Shown in pieces: positions 11,761 through 21,779 of a stretch of 64,000 bases of DNA (positions are counted from its first letter, which is position 1; each line of letters opens with the position of its first letter). This stretch comes from Aselliscus stoliczkanus (taxonomy: Eukaryota > Chordata > Mammalia > Chiroptera > Hipposideridae): assembly GCA_033961575.1 (NCBI GenBank), contig CM066735.1:86245449-86309448 (forward strand). Reading direction: 5' to 3'. Made by a program: the position numbers and the translations under genes. Under the pieces are notes generated by a model, which saw only the letters and a program-made list of their open reading frames with translations, had not been told where the DNA came from and searched no databases.

Positions 11761-12625
11761 AGTCATCAAACTCAAGCTAACTAGAGCATAATCAGCAAGG
11801 CAAAGTAGATTCATGCCTCCCCCCCATTGTCATACAAAAGAAATGTGGACATCCAACTTAGTGTTCCAACACCTTTAGCACCTGAACTTCCGACACACAC
11901 AGCCCTGATAGGGATCCTTAAATCACCTGTGTCTCTTTTGTACTCATTCACAGATCACGGCATTCATGGAAGAGCATTTTCAACCCATTAACAAAAGAAT
12001 AAGAAACAGTAACTCATGTTTCAAAGCCATGAATAATTGGGTAAGATACCCAGTAATTTCAGCCAAAATAATGATATGCTTATGTTTTGTGGAACAAAAT
12101 ATAAAATTCAATACAAATTTCAAAATCAGAGTCTATTTAGGGAAAAGCCTTTAATGGTCGTTACTAATCTATTTGAAAAGTAAATGTAAATTGCCATTTA
12201 GATTTAAGTACTTTTCCATCAAAATATATAATGAGCTTGGCTGAGGTTATTTCAGAATATCAGTGGAACATAATTAATACATGGAAATGTATTAAAATTA
12301 TCACAAGAAGAATAGAATTAAATAATGGGAACTCATAATGCAAGGCGGGTTGCAAGGGCTTAACATTCATAATATTCCTCATTTTCAAGGCAATGATATG
12401 ATCACATATGAAAATGATTTCACATAACTGTAGGCCAAAAAAATTGATAAAATGTCACTCGTTTGCATATTTTAGATAAAAGCGAATATCAACACTATGA
12501 AGACCTATTCTCAGAAATACTTATTGCTCCAGAGCCTAGAACAGTAGCATAAACAGTGTTAATTTGAGTATGGACTTCCAATGTGACCCAGTCTGTAAAT
12601 CTTTTCAATGATAGAGATTAACAAG
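11761..12625. other. AT-rich unique sequence
   Basis: Nothing recognised. Note the short repeat of GTCATCAAA at about 11745 and 11762 and a C run at 11819-11824. Confidence 0.5.
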
Positions 12626-12745
12626 TACTTTTTAAACAAGTCCTGTTAACACAAGATTATGCTCAGCCCTTTGCTAGGTGTTCAGGTGACACAAAAGATA
12701 CAGAAAACATTTCCTTGCATTCTAGAAGCTTAGGATCTATTTGAA
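12626..12745 (-). mobile_element. Possible L2 fragment, antisense
   Basis: GCCCTTTGCTAGGTGTTCAG followed by GTGACACAAAAGATACAGAA resembles the antisense L2 3' end. Strongly diverged. Confidence 0.4.
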
Positions 12746-13093
12746 CATTGTCTGAGAAAAGTGCCCACCGTGGTGGTGGCAGGTGCAGTTCTGAAATCAT
12801 AAGTCCTGATAAGAAAAACATTTTTTTCTTTAATTAAAGTTTATGGGGGTGACAATTATTAGTAAAGTTACATAGGTTTCAGGTGTATAATTCTGTAATA
12901 CATCATCTATGTATCACATTGTCTGTTCACCACCCAGAGTCAGTTCTCGTCCAATCACCATATATTTGATCCCGTTTACCCTAAGCTACACCCACCCCCC
13001 ATCCTTACCCTCTGGTAACCACTAAACTATTGTCTGTGTCTATGAGTTTTTGTTTCTTCATTTGTTTGTCTTGTTCCTTTGTTATTTTCTGTT

Positions 13094-13633
13094 TCATATA
13101 CCACATATCAGTGAAATATGGTTCTTGGCTTTTTCTGTCTGATTTATTTTGCTTAACATAATAACCTCAAGATCCAGCCATGTTGCCACAAATGGCACTA
13201 TTTTGTCTGTTCTGATGGCAGAATAGTATTCCATTGTGTATATATACCACATCTTTTTTATCCAATCATCTATTGAAGGACACTTTGATTGTTTCCATGT
13301 TTTGGCCACCATAAATAAGGCTGCAATGAACACTGGAGCACATATATATTTACGGATAAATGTTTTCAGATTTTTGGGGTAGATACCCAGGAGAGAGATT
13401 GCTAGGTCATATGGTAATTCTATTCTTAATTTTTTGAGGAACCTCCATAGCGGCTGCACCAATCTGCATTCCCACCAAGAGTGTATGAGGGTTCCCTTTT
13501 CTCCACAGCCTCTCCAACACTTGTGATTATTTGTCTTGTTGATGATAGCCATTCTAAATTGCATGAGGTGATATCTCATTGTGGTTTTTATTTGCATTTC
13601 TCTGATGATTAATGATGTTGAGCATTTTTTCAT
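13094..13633 (-). pseudogene. L1 ORF2 C-terminal remnant
   Basis: A 179-residue open frame that is the C-terminal end of L1 ORF2p, the multifunctional retrotransposition protein. It keeps the cysteine-rich motif [20 protein letters not shown] with C39, C43, H51 and C56 in place, and the hallmark TMEYYSAI near residue 134. It ends about where ORF2 normally ends. It is only the tail of a protein of about 1,275 residues, and the frame upstream is shifted by the duplication at 13630-13655. It is not a functional gene and has no promoter of its own. Confidence 0.93.
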
Positions 13634-13655
13634 ATGTCTATTTCATATGTCTATT
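13630..13655. repeat. 13-bp tandem duplication in L1 ORF2
   Basis: TCATATGTCTATT occurs twice head to tail (13630-13642 and 13643-13655). Thirteen extra bases shift the ORF2 frame by one, which matches the frame difference between the sequence upstream of it and the C-terminal remnant. Confidence 0.9.
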
Positions 13656-13710
13656 GGTCATTTGTATGTCCCATTTGGAGAAATGTCTATTCAGGTCTTC
13701 TGCCCATTTT

Positions 13711-13965
13711 TTAACTGGATTGTTTGTTTTTGTTGTTGTTGAGTTGTATGAGTTCCTTATATGTATTGGATATTAGCTCCCTATTGGAGGTGTTGTTTGC
13801 AAAAATCTTCTCCCATTCAGTTGGTTGCCTCTTTATTTTGTCAATGGTTTCTTTTGCTATGCAGAAGCTTTTTAGTTTGATATAGTCCCTTTGATTTATT
13901 TTTGCTTTTACTTCCCTTGCCTTTGAAGTCAAATTCATAAAATCCTTTTTGAACCCAAGGTCCAT
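13711..13965 (-). pseudogene. L1 ORF2 internal remnant, frame-shifted
   Basis: An 84-residue frame with the conserved ORF2 strings [30 protein letters not shown] and [10 protein letters not shown]. It lies directly upstream, in ORF2 order, of the C-terminal remnant but in another reading frame. The frame is first lost near the AAC-rich tract at about 13720-13740 and shifts again at the 13-bp duplication further on. Confidence 0.92.
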
Positions 13966-14773
13966 ACGTTTAGTACCTATATTTTCTTCTATGCAGTTTA
14001 TTGTTTCAGGTCTTATGTTTAGGTCTTTGATCCATTTTGAGTTAATGTTGGTACACGGTGACAGAGTGATAAGGAAATTTTTAAATTCAAGATCAAAGTT
14101 ATATTAATATTAGAATCTTACATTTGTTTAGCACTTTATCATCCTTTCATTTAGCAATTAGTTTTCTAGCATTGACTACTCTTGGATTTGCTTCTTCATA
14201 AGTCACTTAACCTTAGTGACTAAAGTTGAATGTCATAAATCCAGGAAACAGAGGAATGGAGTTAAAACATTTCTACCCACCTCCGAAGTCAATATTTTTT
14301 CCCTGCCTGGAGAACAGTCATTTGTTATTTTATCTTGGCTCAGACAACAATTCCTTTTTTTGGGGGTAGTTCCTTCTCCTCCAATGTTGTGATTCTGCAA
14401 GCAGTATCCAATTCCAATGCTACAGACCCCTGGGCACAAATGCAGGCACATGACCCAGCCTGAACCAGTCACTGTAACCATCTCCATGTATACTCTTACT
14501 GTTTCAAAAATAGATATACAACTGAACCAGAACAATAATAGCCCTAAATAGTTTATATTAGAAGAAGGCAGGGAAACCTTCTATGGTCCTTGTCTTATAG
14601 CTGAAAGGTATGCCACTGAAGCTGCCTGTGACCATGGGTTCAGGTTATGGGAAAAGATGGTGAAGAGAATGAAGTTAACACTCACTGAGAAGTAGACAGG
14701 AGATGGAGGTGTGAGGGAAGTGGGGAGGAAGGGGTGGAAGGATTGAGGTAGAGAAGGAGCACTGCAATCCAGC

Positions 14774-14780
14774 TGTGTGT

Positions 14781-14817
<37 letters not shown>
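14774..14817. repeat. (GT)n microsatellite
   Basis: GT run of about 44 bp with one GAG interruption. Confidence 0.97.
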
Positions 14818-14818
<1 letters not shown>

Positions 14819-15216
14819 CCATTGGAACTAGTGTTTCTGGAACTAGCTATCTACTTCTTCCCATGACGTGCTGGTGGTGATTGATGCATTCATTCCCTGT
14901 TTTTGCTTGATTTAGTTTGAATTATACATCCTGGCTCATATATCATTGGGAATTAACATGAACAATGAACAGCCTTTGGAGTTCCCAGACTGGGTTGGAA
15001 GCTGGCCTAGATGCTTACAAGGTGACTAAATTTGGAGAAGTTACTTCGCTTCTGAGAACTTCAGTACTTTAGTCAGCAAAATGGGGTTAAAATGTTTCTA
15101 TCCTATGTTTTTGAAAGTACTACACAATGTAATGCACATGATTATATTTGATAAAGCACCTATCAATAAAAAATGGTTGAAGAAATTATCTTTTTTTCCT
15201 TTATAGTCCTTGGTAT

Positions 15217-15218
<2 letters not shown>

Positions 15219-15261
<43 letters not shown>
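15219..15261. repeat. (TG)n microsatellite
   Basis: Uninterrupted TG run of about 42 bp. Being pure and long, it is likely to vary in length. Confidence 0.97.
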
Positions 15262-15266
<5 letters not shown>

Positions 15267-15502
15267 ACAGCTTTCCATCATCTGTTCCATCTGGTATTGT
15301 TGAGAACATATGTTTGGCTAGAACTTGTAGAGTGACTTTAAAAGTGTCTGTTTTAGTGGTTGCTGTGCCACGTTAATTTAGACCACAAGGAGCAGTGGCC
15401 AGCTGTACACATGAAACCACATTATGATATTTCCTCCATACCATCTTTCCTGTTTACCTCTATTCTCTAGTTACCCTGAAAATTTTTACAAGAAAGCCAA
15501 CT

Positions 15503-15505
<3 letters not shown>

Positions 15506-15559
<54 letters not shown>
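15506..15559. repeat. (AT)n microsatellite
   Basis: A perfect AT run of about 54 bp, which can extrude as a cruciform. Confidence 0.97.
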
Positions 15560-15561
<2 letters not shown>

Positions 15562-15692
15562 GACAAAGTGAATTAACTACCATAGAACTATAAAGTTGAA
15601 AGAAACCTTAGAGAAAATATTGCCAACCAAATTATTTTACAATGAAAGGAAGGACAAGAAGAAAGGGGGAAACATATTGACCTGAATATTTA

Positions 15693-16132
15693 TTTATTTA
15701 TTTATTTATTAAAGATTTTATTGGGGAATTAGGGGAGGGGAACAGCGTGGGGGAATCGGGGAAGGGGAACAGACAAGTTGCTGTCTTTTTGTTCTTCAGT
15801 CTAGTTGTGGAGGACGTTGCTTCAGTGGCTCATGTTGGTATCGTCATTGCATTCTTCCTGGATGAGGCAGATCGGTCGCCAGCCTCTGGATGGTCGCTCA
15901 CTGCGACTACTGGCAGCTCACGCTGGCTGCCGGCCACTCACTATAGCCTATGGCAGCCCACTGCAGCAGGGGCTGCAGCCTACACCGTTGCCGGGGCTCA
16001 CACAGCCCAGCTCCAGGTGGAGCTGTTGTTAGCTGTGGAGGGCAGTGTCACTGGCCCTCATATGTGGGATCCAAACTGAGGCTGCTGGCATCCCCAAACC
16101 AGCTCTTAACCAATGCGCCACTCGGCCGGCCC
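15693..16132 (-). mobile_element. Long tRNA-derived SINE with GGCCGGCC head
   Basis: On the minus strand it starts GGGCCGGCCGAGTGGCGCAT, an A-box-like tRNA head, has a B-box-like GTTTGGATCCC, then about 300 bp of GC-rich body. It ends CCCCAATAAAATCTT with a (TAAA)n tail. The target duplication is perfect over 16 bp (TTGACCTGAATATTTA at 15677-15692 and 16133-16148), so this is one of the youngest insertions in the window. A tandem duplication of about 25-30 bp around GGGGAACAG sits near the tail. The 63-110-residue open frames here are products of the SINE body. It matches the copy at 56644-57053. Confidence 0.94.
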
Positions 16133-16148
16133 TTGACCTGAATATTTA

Positions 16149-16206
16149 TATATGCTTCCTCATCCAACTCATCACTGCCTTTAGAGGTAAATATTAGTAC
16201 CTGATT
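16149..16206 (-). mobile_element. MIR SINE, left piece, split by an LTR
   Basis: Weak antisense MIR: CATCACTGCCTTTAGAGGTA then AATATTAGTACCTGATT. It appears to continue at 16960 on the other side of the LTR. Confidence 0.5.
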
Positions 16207-16450
16207 TGGTAGGCGCTGTGGACCCTGAGAAAGAAGATACCTATTGAGAAGAGCTCCTGGTGGCTAATGGGGATCAAATCTAAAAGCAGAGCCTAGCAGC
16301 CATTTCTGAACAGGAGCCTCTCACATAAACCACACTTCATGAAGAAGCCTGCAGTAAGCTGCCTATCTCTTGCACAAAGCTACCTGACTACACTGTGTTC
16401 CTACTATCTGAGCCAGCTCTTATTAAGGAGTTCCTGGAAGAGTATTTCAA

Positions 16451-16657
16451 CCAATAGGACTGAGACTTTCCCTGTCCAATGGGAGCTGTGCAACTATATC
16501 TCCATTAGCATTTTCACCAACCAATCAGAGCAGCTCCATTCTGGCCAATCAGGAGAGTGCCTTTTGGACCAATCAAACTGTGAGGATTTGTAGTCCTTAT
16601 TTGCACAAGGACAGACTAATCAGGGACTTCTGTCTATATAAGTTAGCTCCTCATTGG
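16451..16657 (+). promoter_or_regulatory. LTR promoter: CCAAT array and TATA box
   Basis: Forward CCAAT motifs start at 16451, 16476, 16521, 16545 and 16569, with an inverted ATTGG at 16653. The last three are exactly 24 bp apart. CTATATAAG at 16634-16642 is a good TATA box. CCAAT boxes usually bind NF-Y. Whether this LTR is active is not known. Confidence 0.7.
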
Positions 16658-16885
16658 CTCAAAGAGTGTATTTTTCCTTTTCATCCAAGTCTGGAGACTG
16701 TGTTTCCCTGAACTGAAACACCAAAGATGCCTTGCTGGAGCAGACCAAGGCAGGTGGCACAGAGGACTGTTTAGCCAAACAGGGGCCAGGCTTGCCTTGC
16801 TAATTGAGCTGTAACACTATAGAGCTTTTCCACAGCCATGCTCTTCTCACAGCCACACTGTATTACAACCGAGCTATTTGCACTG

Positions 16886-16891
16886 AATAAA
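16886..16891 (+). promoter_or_regulatory. LTR polyadenylation signal AATAAA
   Basis: Canonical AATAAA about 245 bp downstream of the TATA box and about 70 bp before the LTR end, the normal place at the end of R. Confidence 0.75.
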
Positions 16892-16959
16892 GTTTCTTTC
16901 TTCACTGCACCACAAATTGGGGATTCCTGTAAGTGTTGAATTGGCACCAATAACTATCA

Positions 16960-17075
16960 ATTGACAGTGTGTAAACTGAGGGTCAAAGAAGGCAAGTCAT
17001 CTATCTGCTCAAGATCACAGTGGTAATATGTCTTACTCCAAAGACCACACCCTTTACCTACACGCTTCTATTTTT
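16960..17075 (-). mobile_element. MIR SINE, right piece
   Basis: GTGTAAACTGAGGGTCAAAG, GGCAAGTCATCTATCTGCTC and AAGATCACAGTGGTAATATG are antisense MIR. Confidence 0.7.
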
Positions 17076-18034
17076 TTTTTCTTTTTTTCCAGTAACAAAA
17101 AGCTGGTGAATAGGAGTGAACCAGCATCAGTGATAAGTCTTAGGAAAGAATTTTTGCCTACAAAAGGGCTTCTTGGGGAGTATGGAGTTTTCAGGCTAAG
17201 AATAAAATTGAAAATTTCATTTGAGATAAATTTCTTAGCTAATGAGTTAAATTCTATTTGGCCCATCTCATTTCCCCTCTCTTTTTAAGGCCATAATAAT
17301 AATAATAAAAAATCCACTTAGTTTAATAAATACCTCTCTCACCATATGGCTTTTAAAGACTTCAAAATGTGGCTGAATTTTTCCAAAGGACCAAGTGAAA
17401 TGTTGCCACATGGAAAATGTAATGTCTCCTAGAAATGGGAAAGGTCTGTTATTATGTTACTCTTTCTGAGCCATGCACTCACTTTCCACATTTAGGTTTT
17501 TATTATGTTTTTCTTTCTGTTTTTTAGTAACTGATGTCCTATTGTAATGCCAACTTCTAAGAAAAGAATTCATTCATGCTAGCAATTGAAGCGGGGGTGG
17601 GCAGTAGAGACTCTTAAAAGCAAAAAACTAGAATTTTGTCTTTTAAGTCTTTCCCTCCCCTTCTTTCTCTCTATCTCCTTTCACTAAACTTCCCCTCCCC
17701 CAAACACACACTCATGTTTTTCTATCAATAATAACTATTAATAACAAGTTTGATTATGCACATTCTCTAACATATCTCAATATTTTCCTTGGAATCTCTA
17801 TTTTAGCTTCTTCCTATTTGAGGACAATTTTCTATATATAGACCCATAACTGGAATGCAATGCACATATCCCAAGCCAAAATTTCATCTTGCTTTGCAAA
17901 TTGAAATGTCCTGTTCATTTATTTACTCTTGTTAACAGTAATCATAATCATCATTTAGATGCCCTTAGAATGCAATATTTTATTTATGTAGTTTTGAAAC
18001 AGATTTTCTTTTTAAAAAAATTGGCATAGTGCTT
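17076..18034. other. Unique sequence, nothing recognised
   Basis: A T-rich tract at about 17071-17090 and a short (AAT)n at about 17293-17308. The 86- and 70-residue frames on opposite strands at 17028-17288 mirror each other and show no domain. Confidence 0.5.
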
Positions 18035-18195
18035 TAAAAGTTTAGGCCTGCAGTCAGATTTTCCTGTGTTTGAATTCTAGCTATTCCACTTCTACTTTTA
18101 AGTCCTTAGGCCAATTGCTTAATTGCCTGAATCCTCAGTTTTTCCATCTGTAAATCAGGGAAACAGTAATACACGTCTCATAAGACTATTGGGAG
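18035..18195 (+). mobile_element. MIR SINE, 5' piece, split by an L1 tail
   Basis: Sense MIR: TTTGAATTCTAGCTATTCCA, GGCCAATTGCTTAATTGCC and TCAGTTTTTCCATCTGTAAA. The rest of the copy resumes at 18293. Confidence 0.85.
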
Positions 18196-18292
18196 AGTGT
18201 AATATACACCTGACGTATGACAGAATTGTACACTTGAAACCTATGTAATTTTACTAACCATTGTCACACTAATAAATTTTTATTAAAAAAAA
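18196..18292 (+). mobile_element. L1 3' end fragment inserted in MIR
   Basis: TACACTTGAAACCTATGTAA and TTACTAACCATTGTCACACT, then AATAAATTTTTATT and a short poly-A, form the last ~95 bp of the same L1 type as at 12819. An imperfect target duplication flanks it: AGACTATTGGGAG at 18183-18195 and AGTCTACTGGGAG at 18293-18305. It is extremely 5'-truncated. Confidence 0.9.
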
Positions 18293-18420
18293 AGTCTACT
18301 GGGAGCATTAAATGAGTCAGTCCATGGGTGGAAAATACTTAGCAAAATGGATGAAATATGGTATGTACTCAATAGAGTTAGCTAACGATTGTCATTATCT
18401 TTTTCATTATTATTATAATG
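18293..18420 (+). mobile_element. MIR SINE, 3' piece
   Basis: GGGAGCATTAAATGAGTCAG, ATACTTAGCAAAATGG and ATTGTCATTATC continue the MIR interrupted at 18195. Confidence 0.75.
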
Positions 18421-19978
18421 GAGGATATTGATAAAAATAGCTGTATAAAATAAAAGAATGGTATGTACAAATCATTTTACAAAGAGTTTTCTGATGTTGA
18501 CTACTCAAGTCATTTAAAGCAGTCACAGGGATTTGTGCCACAACACAAAGCTGCAAATATGGCTGCTAATTGGCTGCTTCTAGTACTTCCAATTCAACTG
18601 ATGTTATGGTGAAAATGTTGTTCTTGACAGACATATGGTTACCCAGAGGTAAGCCATGGCTTTTGGAAGCAGAGCATGTCAAACGTCTTCACAATGGCTG
18701 AGCCAAAGCACCCGTTGGATATTTGAATAGGACTCACCAGCGCTGTAAGTTGCACTTTGAGTCACCTCTTCTATGGTTGTTGCAGATGGAGTAAAAAATC
18801 ATGGAACACCATCTTACCAAATCATAGGTGCTGAAGAAGTAGAAAGGGATCGAAGCCTCCTTTGTAGAGCACAGTGGGTGTAAAAGTCAAGAATAGGAAC
18901 TGAGAAGCCGAGATCTTGTCAAAGCTGTTGAATAAACATCTCCTTAGTATCTGCTGCCTTTTGATACTGTACATGGACCTGAGGGGGCAGTGGGATGCAA
19001 GACAGCGTCCCAACTCTCAAGAAGCTTATAAATCATATGGTGCGAGAGAAAGGAAGGCTTCTAAGAAAGGGGTATCAGTCAGCTTTTGCTGCAAGAATAC
19101 TGAGCAGAAAACCTTCCTAACACAAGTGACTTAAAACAAACTGAATAGTATGCACAGGGAAGACAAAAGAGTGTATAACCCAGGGTTTCTCATTTTTTTA
19201 AATTTTTCTGTTAATGCCCACTTAAAGAGATTTTTTTAGATATTTTCATCTAATTGCTCCCCCCAGAGTGAAAATTTCATACCACAGATAAATTGTATGT
19301 CTTTTTATGTACTATATGTATATCTGTGCTTTATATACGTAGATAGTAAGAATTCTTTTGTCTTCTAACAGTCAATTCTCACCCCGTTGTGGGCAATATC
19401 CCCTCATTAAGAATGCCAGATCTAACCCTGTGGGGGCTTACAAGAGGCTTCAAGAGATGCTAATGCTTGGGTTTAATCATGGAGGTAGACGGAGGATCTC
19501 AGACAAAGAGTGAAGAACATTCCAGTCAATAGGAATAGCAGTAGTTCCAACAGGTAAAAGAACCTTCTGTGTTTTGGAAACTGCCAGAGTGATTGGAATG
19601 CTGGGATATAAAGCCTGTGCATGGTGTGAGAGAAAGCTGGGGGCACGTATGCTGTGATTCAGAGCCATGATGAGTGAGCACCTTTCCATAACATCAACAT
19701 TCCAGTTTTGTTTCTCAACCTTTCTTGCCTGCTTACACTCTCTCTAGTCATGGGAACAAGTTTGTTTATGAGGGCCACTGTCCCTCACGTTAGCCTTTAA
19801 AATGCTCCCACAATTGAAGGGGAGGGCTCCTTGCAGCAACGGGGGCTTGAAGCCTGCTGTTCGCCTCCTGAATGGCTCAGCTGGGAAATCAAGGGAAATG
19901 AATCATTGAAAACAGCTGTGTGGATTGACCATGCTTTGGCAGTTGGCCATTGTTTGCCAGTAAAAGTAGCAGCAGAAA
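18421..19978. other. Mostly unique, one L2 piece
   Basis: Apart from the L2 fragment at 19490-19640, little is recognised. The segment at about 19070-19135 (AGTGACTTAAAACAAACTG) faintly resembles the antisense start of a MaLR LTR. Confidence 0.4.
19490..19640 (-). mobile_element. L2 LINE fragment, antisense
   Basis: AAGAACATTCCAGTCAATAG, GTAGTTCCAACAGGTAAAAG and CCAGAGTGATTGGAATGCTG follow the antisense L2 pattern. Confidence 0.55.
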
Positions 19979-20068
19979 TCAACCTGTACTGAATGTAACT
20001 CACACATTTGGCTCAACCTGTAGTGAATTTCTACTCACACATTTGGCTCAACCTGTAGTGAATTTCTT
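19979..20068. repeat. Minisatellite, ~35-bp unit, about 2.6 copies
   Basis: The unit begins TCAACCTGTA and runs through CTCACACATTTGGC. Copy one (19979-20012) is diverged; copies two and three (from 20013 and about 20048) are almost identical where they overlap. The last copy stops after AATTTCTT. Confidence 0.93.
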
Positions 20069-21779
20069 AAAAGCCAATTTAAAGATTCTTCCCAAATTTC
20101 ACAATTAATAAGAAAGCCTTACCCTTATACCACAGAGAGAAAATCGGATTGCATCGATTTGCCGTGTATTTATGTCAACTTTTCTATCTTCAACCTTTGC
20201 AGGTTTAGTGGTTAAGAAAATGATGCCAAGGAGTAAAGCACACAGTCTCTTCTGCCCATTTGTTGTGTGTTCATATTTCCTAAACCAAAGATTGGGTGAC
20301 TGTGATGTGAACATGGGTCTCTCTGTGGTAGGAAGGTAGATAAGAGTACATTTGAAAGCAGCACTCTTCCGAAGAATTCTGGACATAAAGTCACCCCCTT
20401 TTAGGTGAATCTGGGATTTAGTAAAAAGAAAAAAAAAATCATGTTACAAAATATTGAAATAATTCCCTGACCTATACCTAATTACTTCAATTCCCATGGA
20501 GATATTTCATCCTCTACGAACAGCAAAAATCCCTCCACTTGAATGTTTGCAAAACTAAATTCCAAACGCCTGTCTTTAGGTTTGGTTCCTGTAATGTAAC
20601 ACGAATTACATTGTGACATGCTCTGAGTTGTCTATATTTCTGTAACATATGGAGAAACAGGAAGCCCAAAATTGCTAACTACACAGGTCATCAGCCCAAT
20701 ATAATATAATTGTGTTCAGATGTAATTTTCATTCTTCTGAGACTTATTAGGGGCACTCTGATTAATTAAAGAATGACAGATGTCATTGCTGAATTCTTTG
20801 TTCCTTACAATTGTGGCTTTGTTGTTAGAGTATGGTACCATCTGAGGGAAAATGATTCATTAATACCATGTTAAACAAACAAATAATAAAAACAAAATTA
20901 AACAGGAAGAACTGAGCTTCGCTATGATTCAGAGGTGAAACTAAGTCCAATCTAATTTCTGATGCAGAAATTTCCCTGTGTCAGAGATCCCAGTCTAGAT
21001 AGGTGTTCCAGCTTGCTCATCGCAGGCGCCCCCTACTGGAGCCATCACCGCTACCATCACTTAGATATTAGCACTGGAGCCAACTTTCCCTTCACTATCA
21101 ATGCTCTTTTGATAGTGGGAACCTTTCTCCAGTTCAGGTTCAAGTGTGTACAACTTTGATTCTGCATCAAAATTTCTGACACACTGATGCACAAAAGATA
21201 TTGTAAAAAGTGAATCACAGAACCATGGGAACTGGAGGGGACTTGAGCAATAGGCTGATCCATATTCTTGTTCTTTCTCTTAGAAAAGATGAAGTTACAC
21301 AGACTGCATTTGCCAATCAAGAGTAACTTTCATATCTATTGAATTCTGAAAATTTAAAGATCTGCTCTGTATAGTATCATACTTCATGTGGAATTTTTTT
21401 TTCCCATCTTTGATTTGTTTTTATCAAGAACAGAGGTGGATTTATAAAGAAACTAATGAAGCTTAAACTTTTAAGGCTTTTCCAGAATTATGGGAATGGT
21501 TTTGGAAAAGCCAGGTCTTCAAGGACATGTTTTTGTTATGACTGTGAAAGTACTTTATTTTAACTAAAGCTGGACCACTTTCTCTTTCCACTCTCACATC
21601 CTCTCTGTCATACTGTACCTTTTATTGAGTGGCCACAGAAATTCTGGGGTTCCAGCTAAACAGAAGTTTAGTGAAACATGTGTATAATTTGTTGACATAG
21701 TTGTGTATTTATTGATAGTTGTCCCATTGTTGGAATGGCTTCTAGAAAGACTCCTAGTTTAACTGTGCTAACCTGCCCA
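20069..21779. other. Unique sequence; candidate conserved block
   Basis: No repeats recognised. The segment at about 20430-20880 is free of transposons and rich in factor-like motifs, including ATGACAGATGTCAT (20773-20786) and ACAATTGT (20807-20814). It may be a regulatory element, which is inference. Confidence 0.4.

Larger units (their letters stand above)
12819..14066 (-). mobile_element. L1 LINE, 5'-truncated, antisense
   Basis: About 1.25 kb of L1 read on the minus strand: the end of ORF2 (about 14066 down to 13094), then the 3' UTR (about 13090-12835), whose TTTATGGGGGTGACAATTAT and GGTTTCAGGTGTATAATTCT are of the type I associate with bat L1. An imperfect 12-bp target duplication flanks it: TGATAAGAAAAA at 12807-12818 and TGATAAGGAAAT at 14067-14078. 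It lacks the 5' UTR, ORF1, and the endonuclease and reverse-transcriptase domains of ORF2, so it cannot move itself. Confidence 0.93.
14079..15505. other. Mostly unique, two (GT)n tracts
   Basis: No gene recognised. The segment at about 14395-14490 (GCACATGACCCAGCCTGAAC) and one at about 30990-31050 look like copies of the same unnamed old dispersed repeat. Confidence 0.4.
16207..16959 (+). mobile_element. Solo ERV LTR, 753 bp
   Basis: Termini are TGGTAG and CTATCA, an imperfect inverted TG...CA pair as in retroviral LTRs. Inside are a CCAAT-box array, a TATA box and a polyadenylation signal in the expected U3-R order. The two sides look like halves of one MIR, which supports insertion. The target duplication is weak (ATT shared). 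No gag, pol or env sequence flanks it, so it is a solo LTR left by recombination between the two LTRs. The CCAAT-rich U3 suggests a class I (gamma-like) ERV, which is inference. The 84-residue frame at 16339-16593 is not a gene. Confidence 0.75.

Noticed and set aside
15173..15376. 67-residue frame with a CVCVCVC run
   Set aside because: It crosses the (TG)n microsatellite and has no other support.
15747..16141. Three overlapping 63-110-residue frames
   Set aside because: They lie in the GC-rich body of a SINE, which stays open because of its composition.
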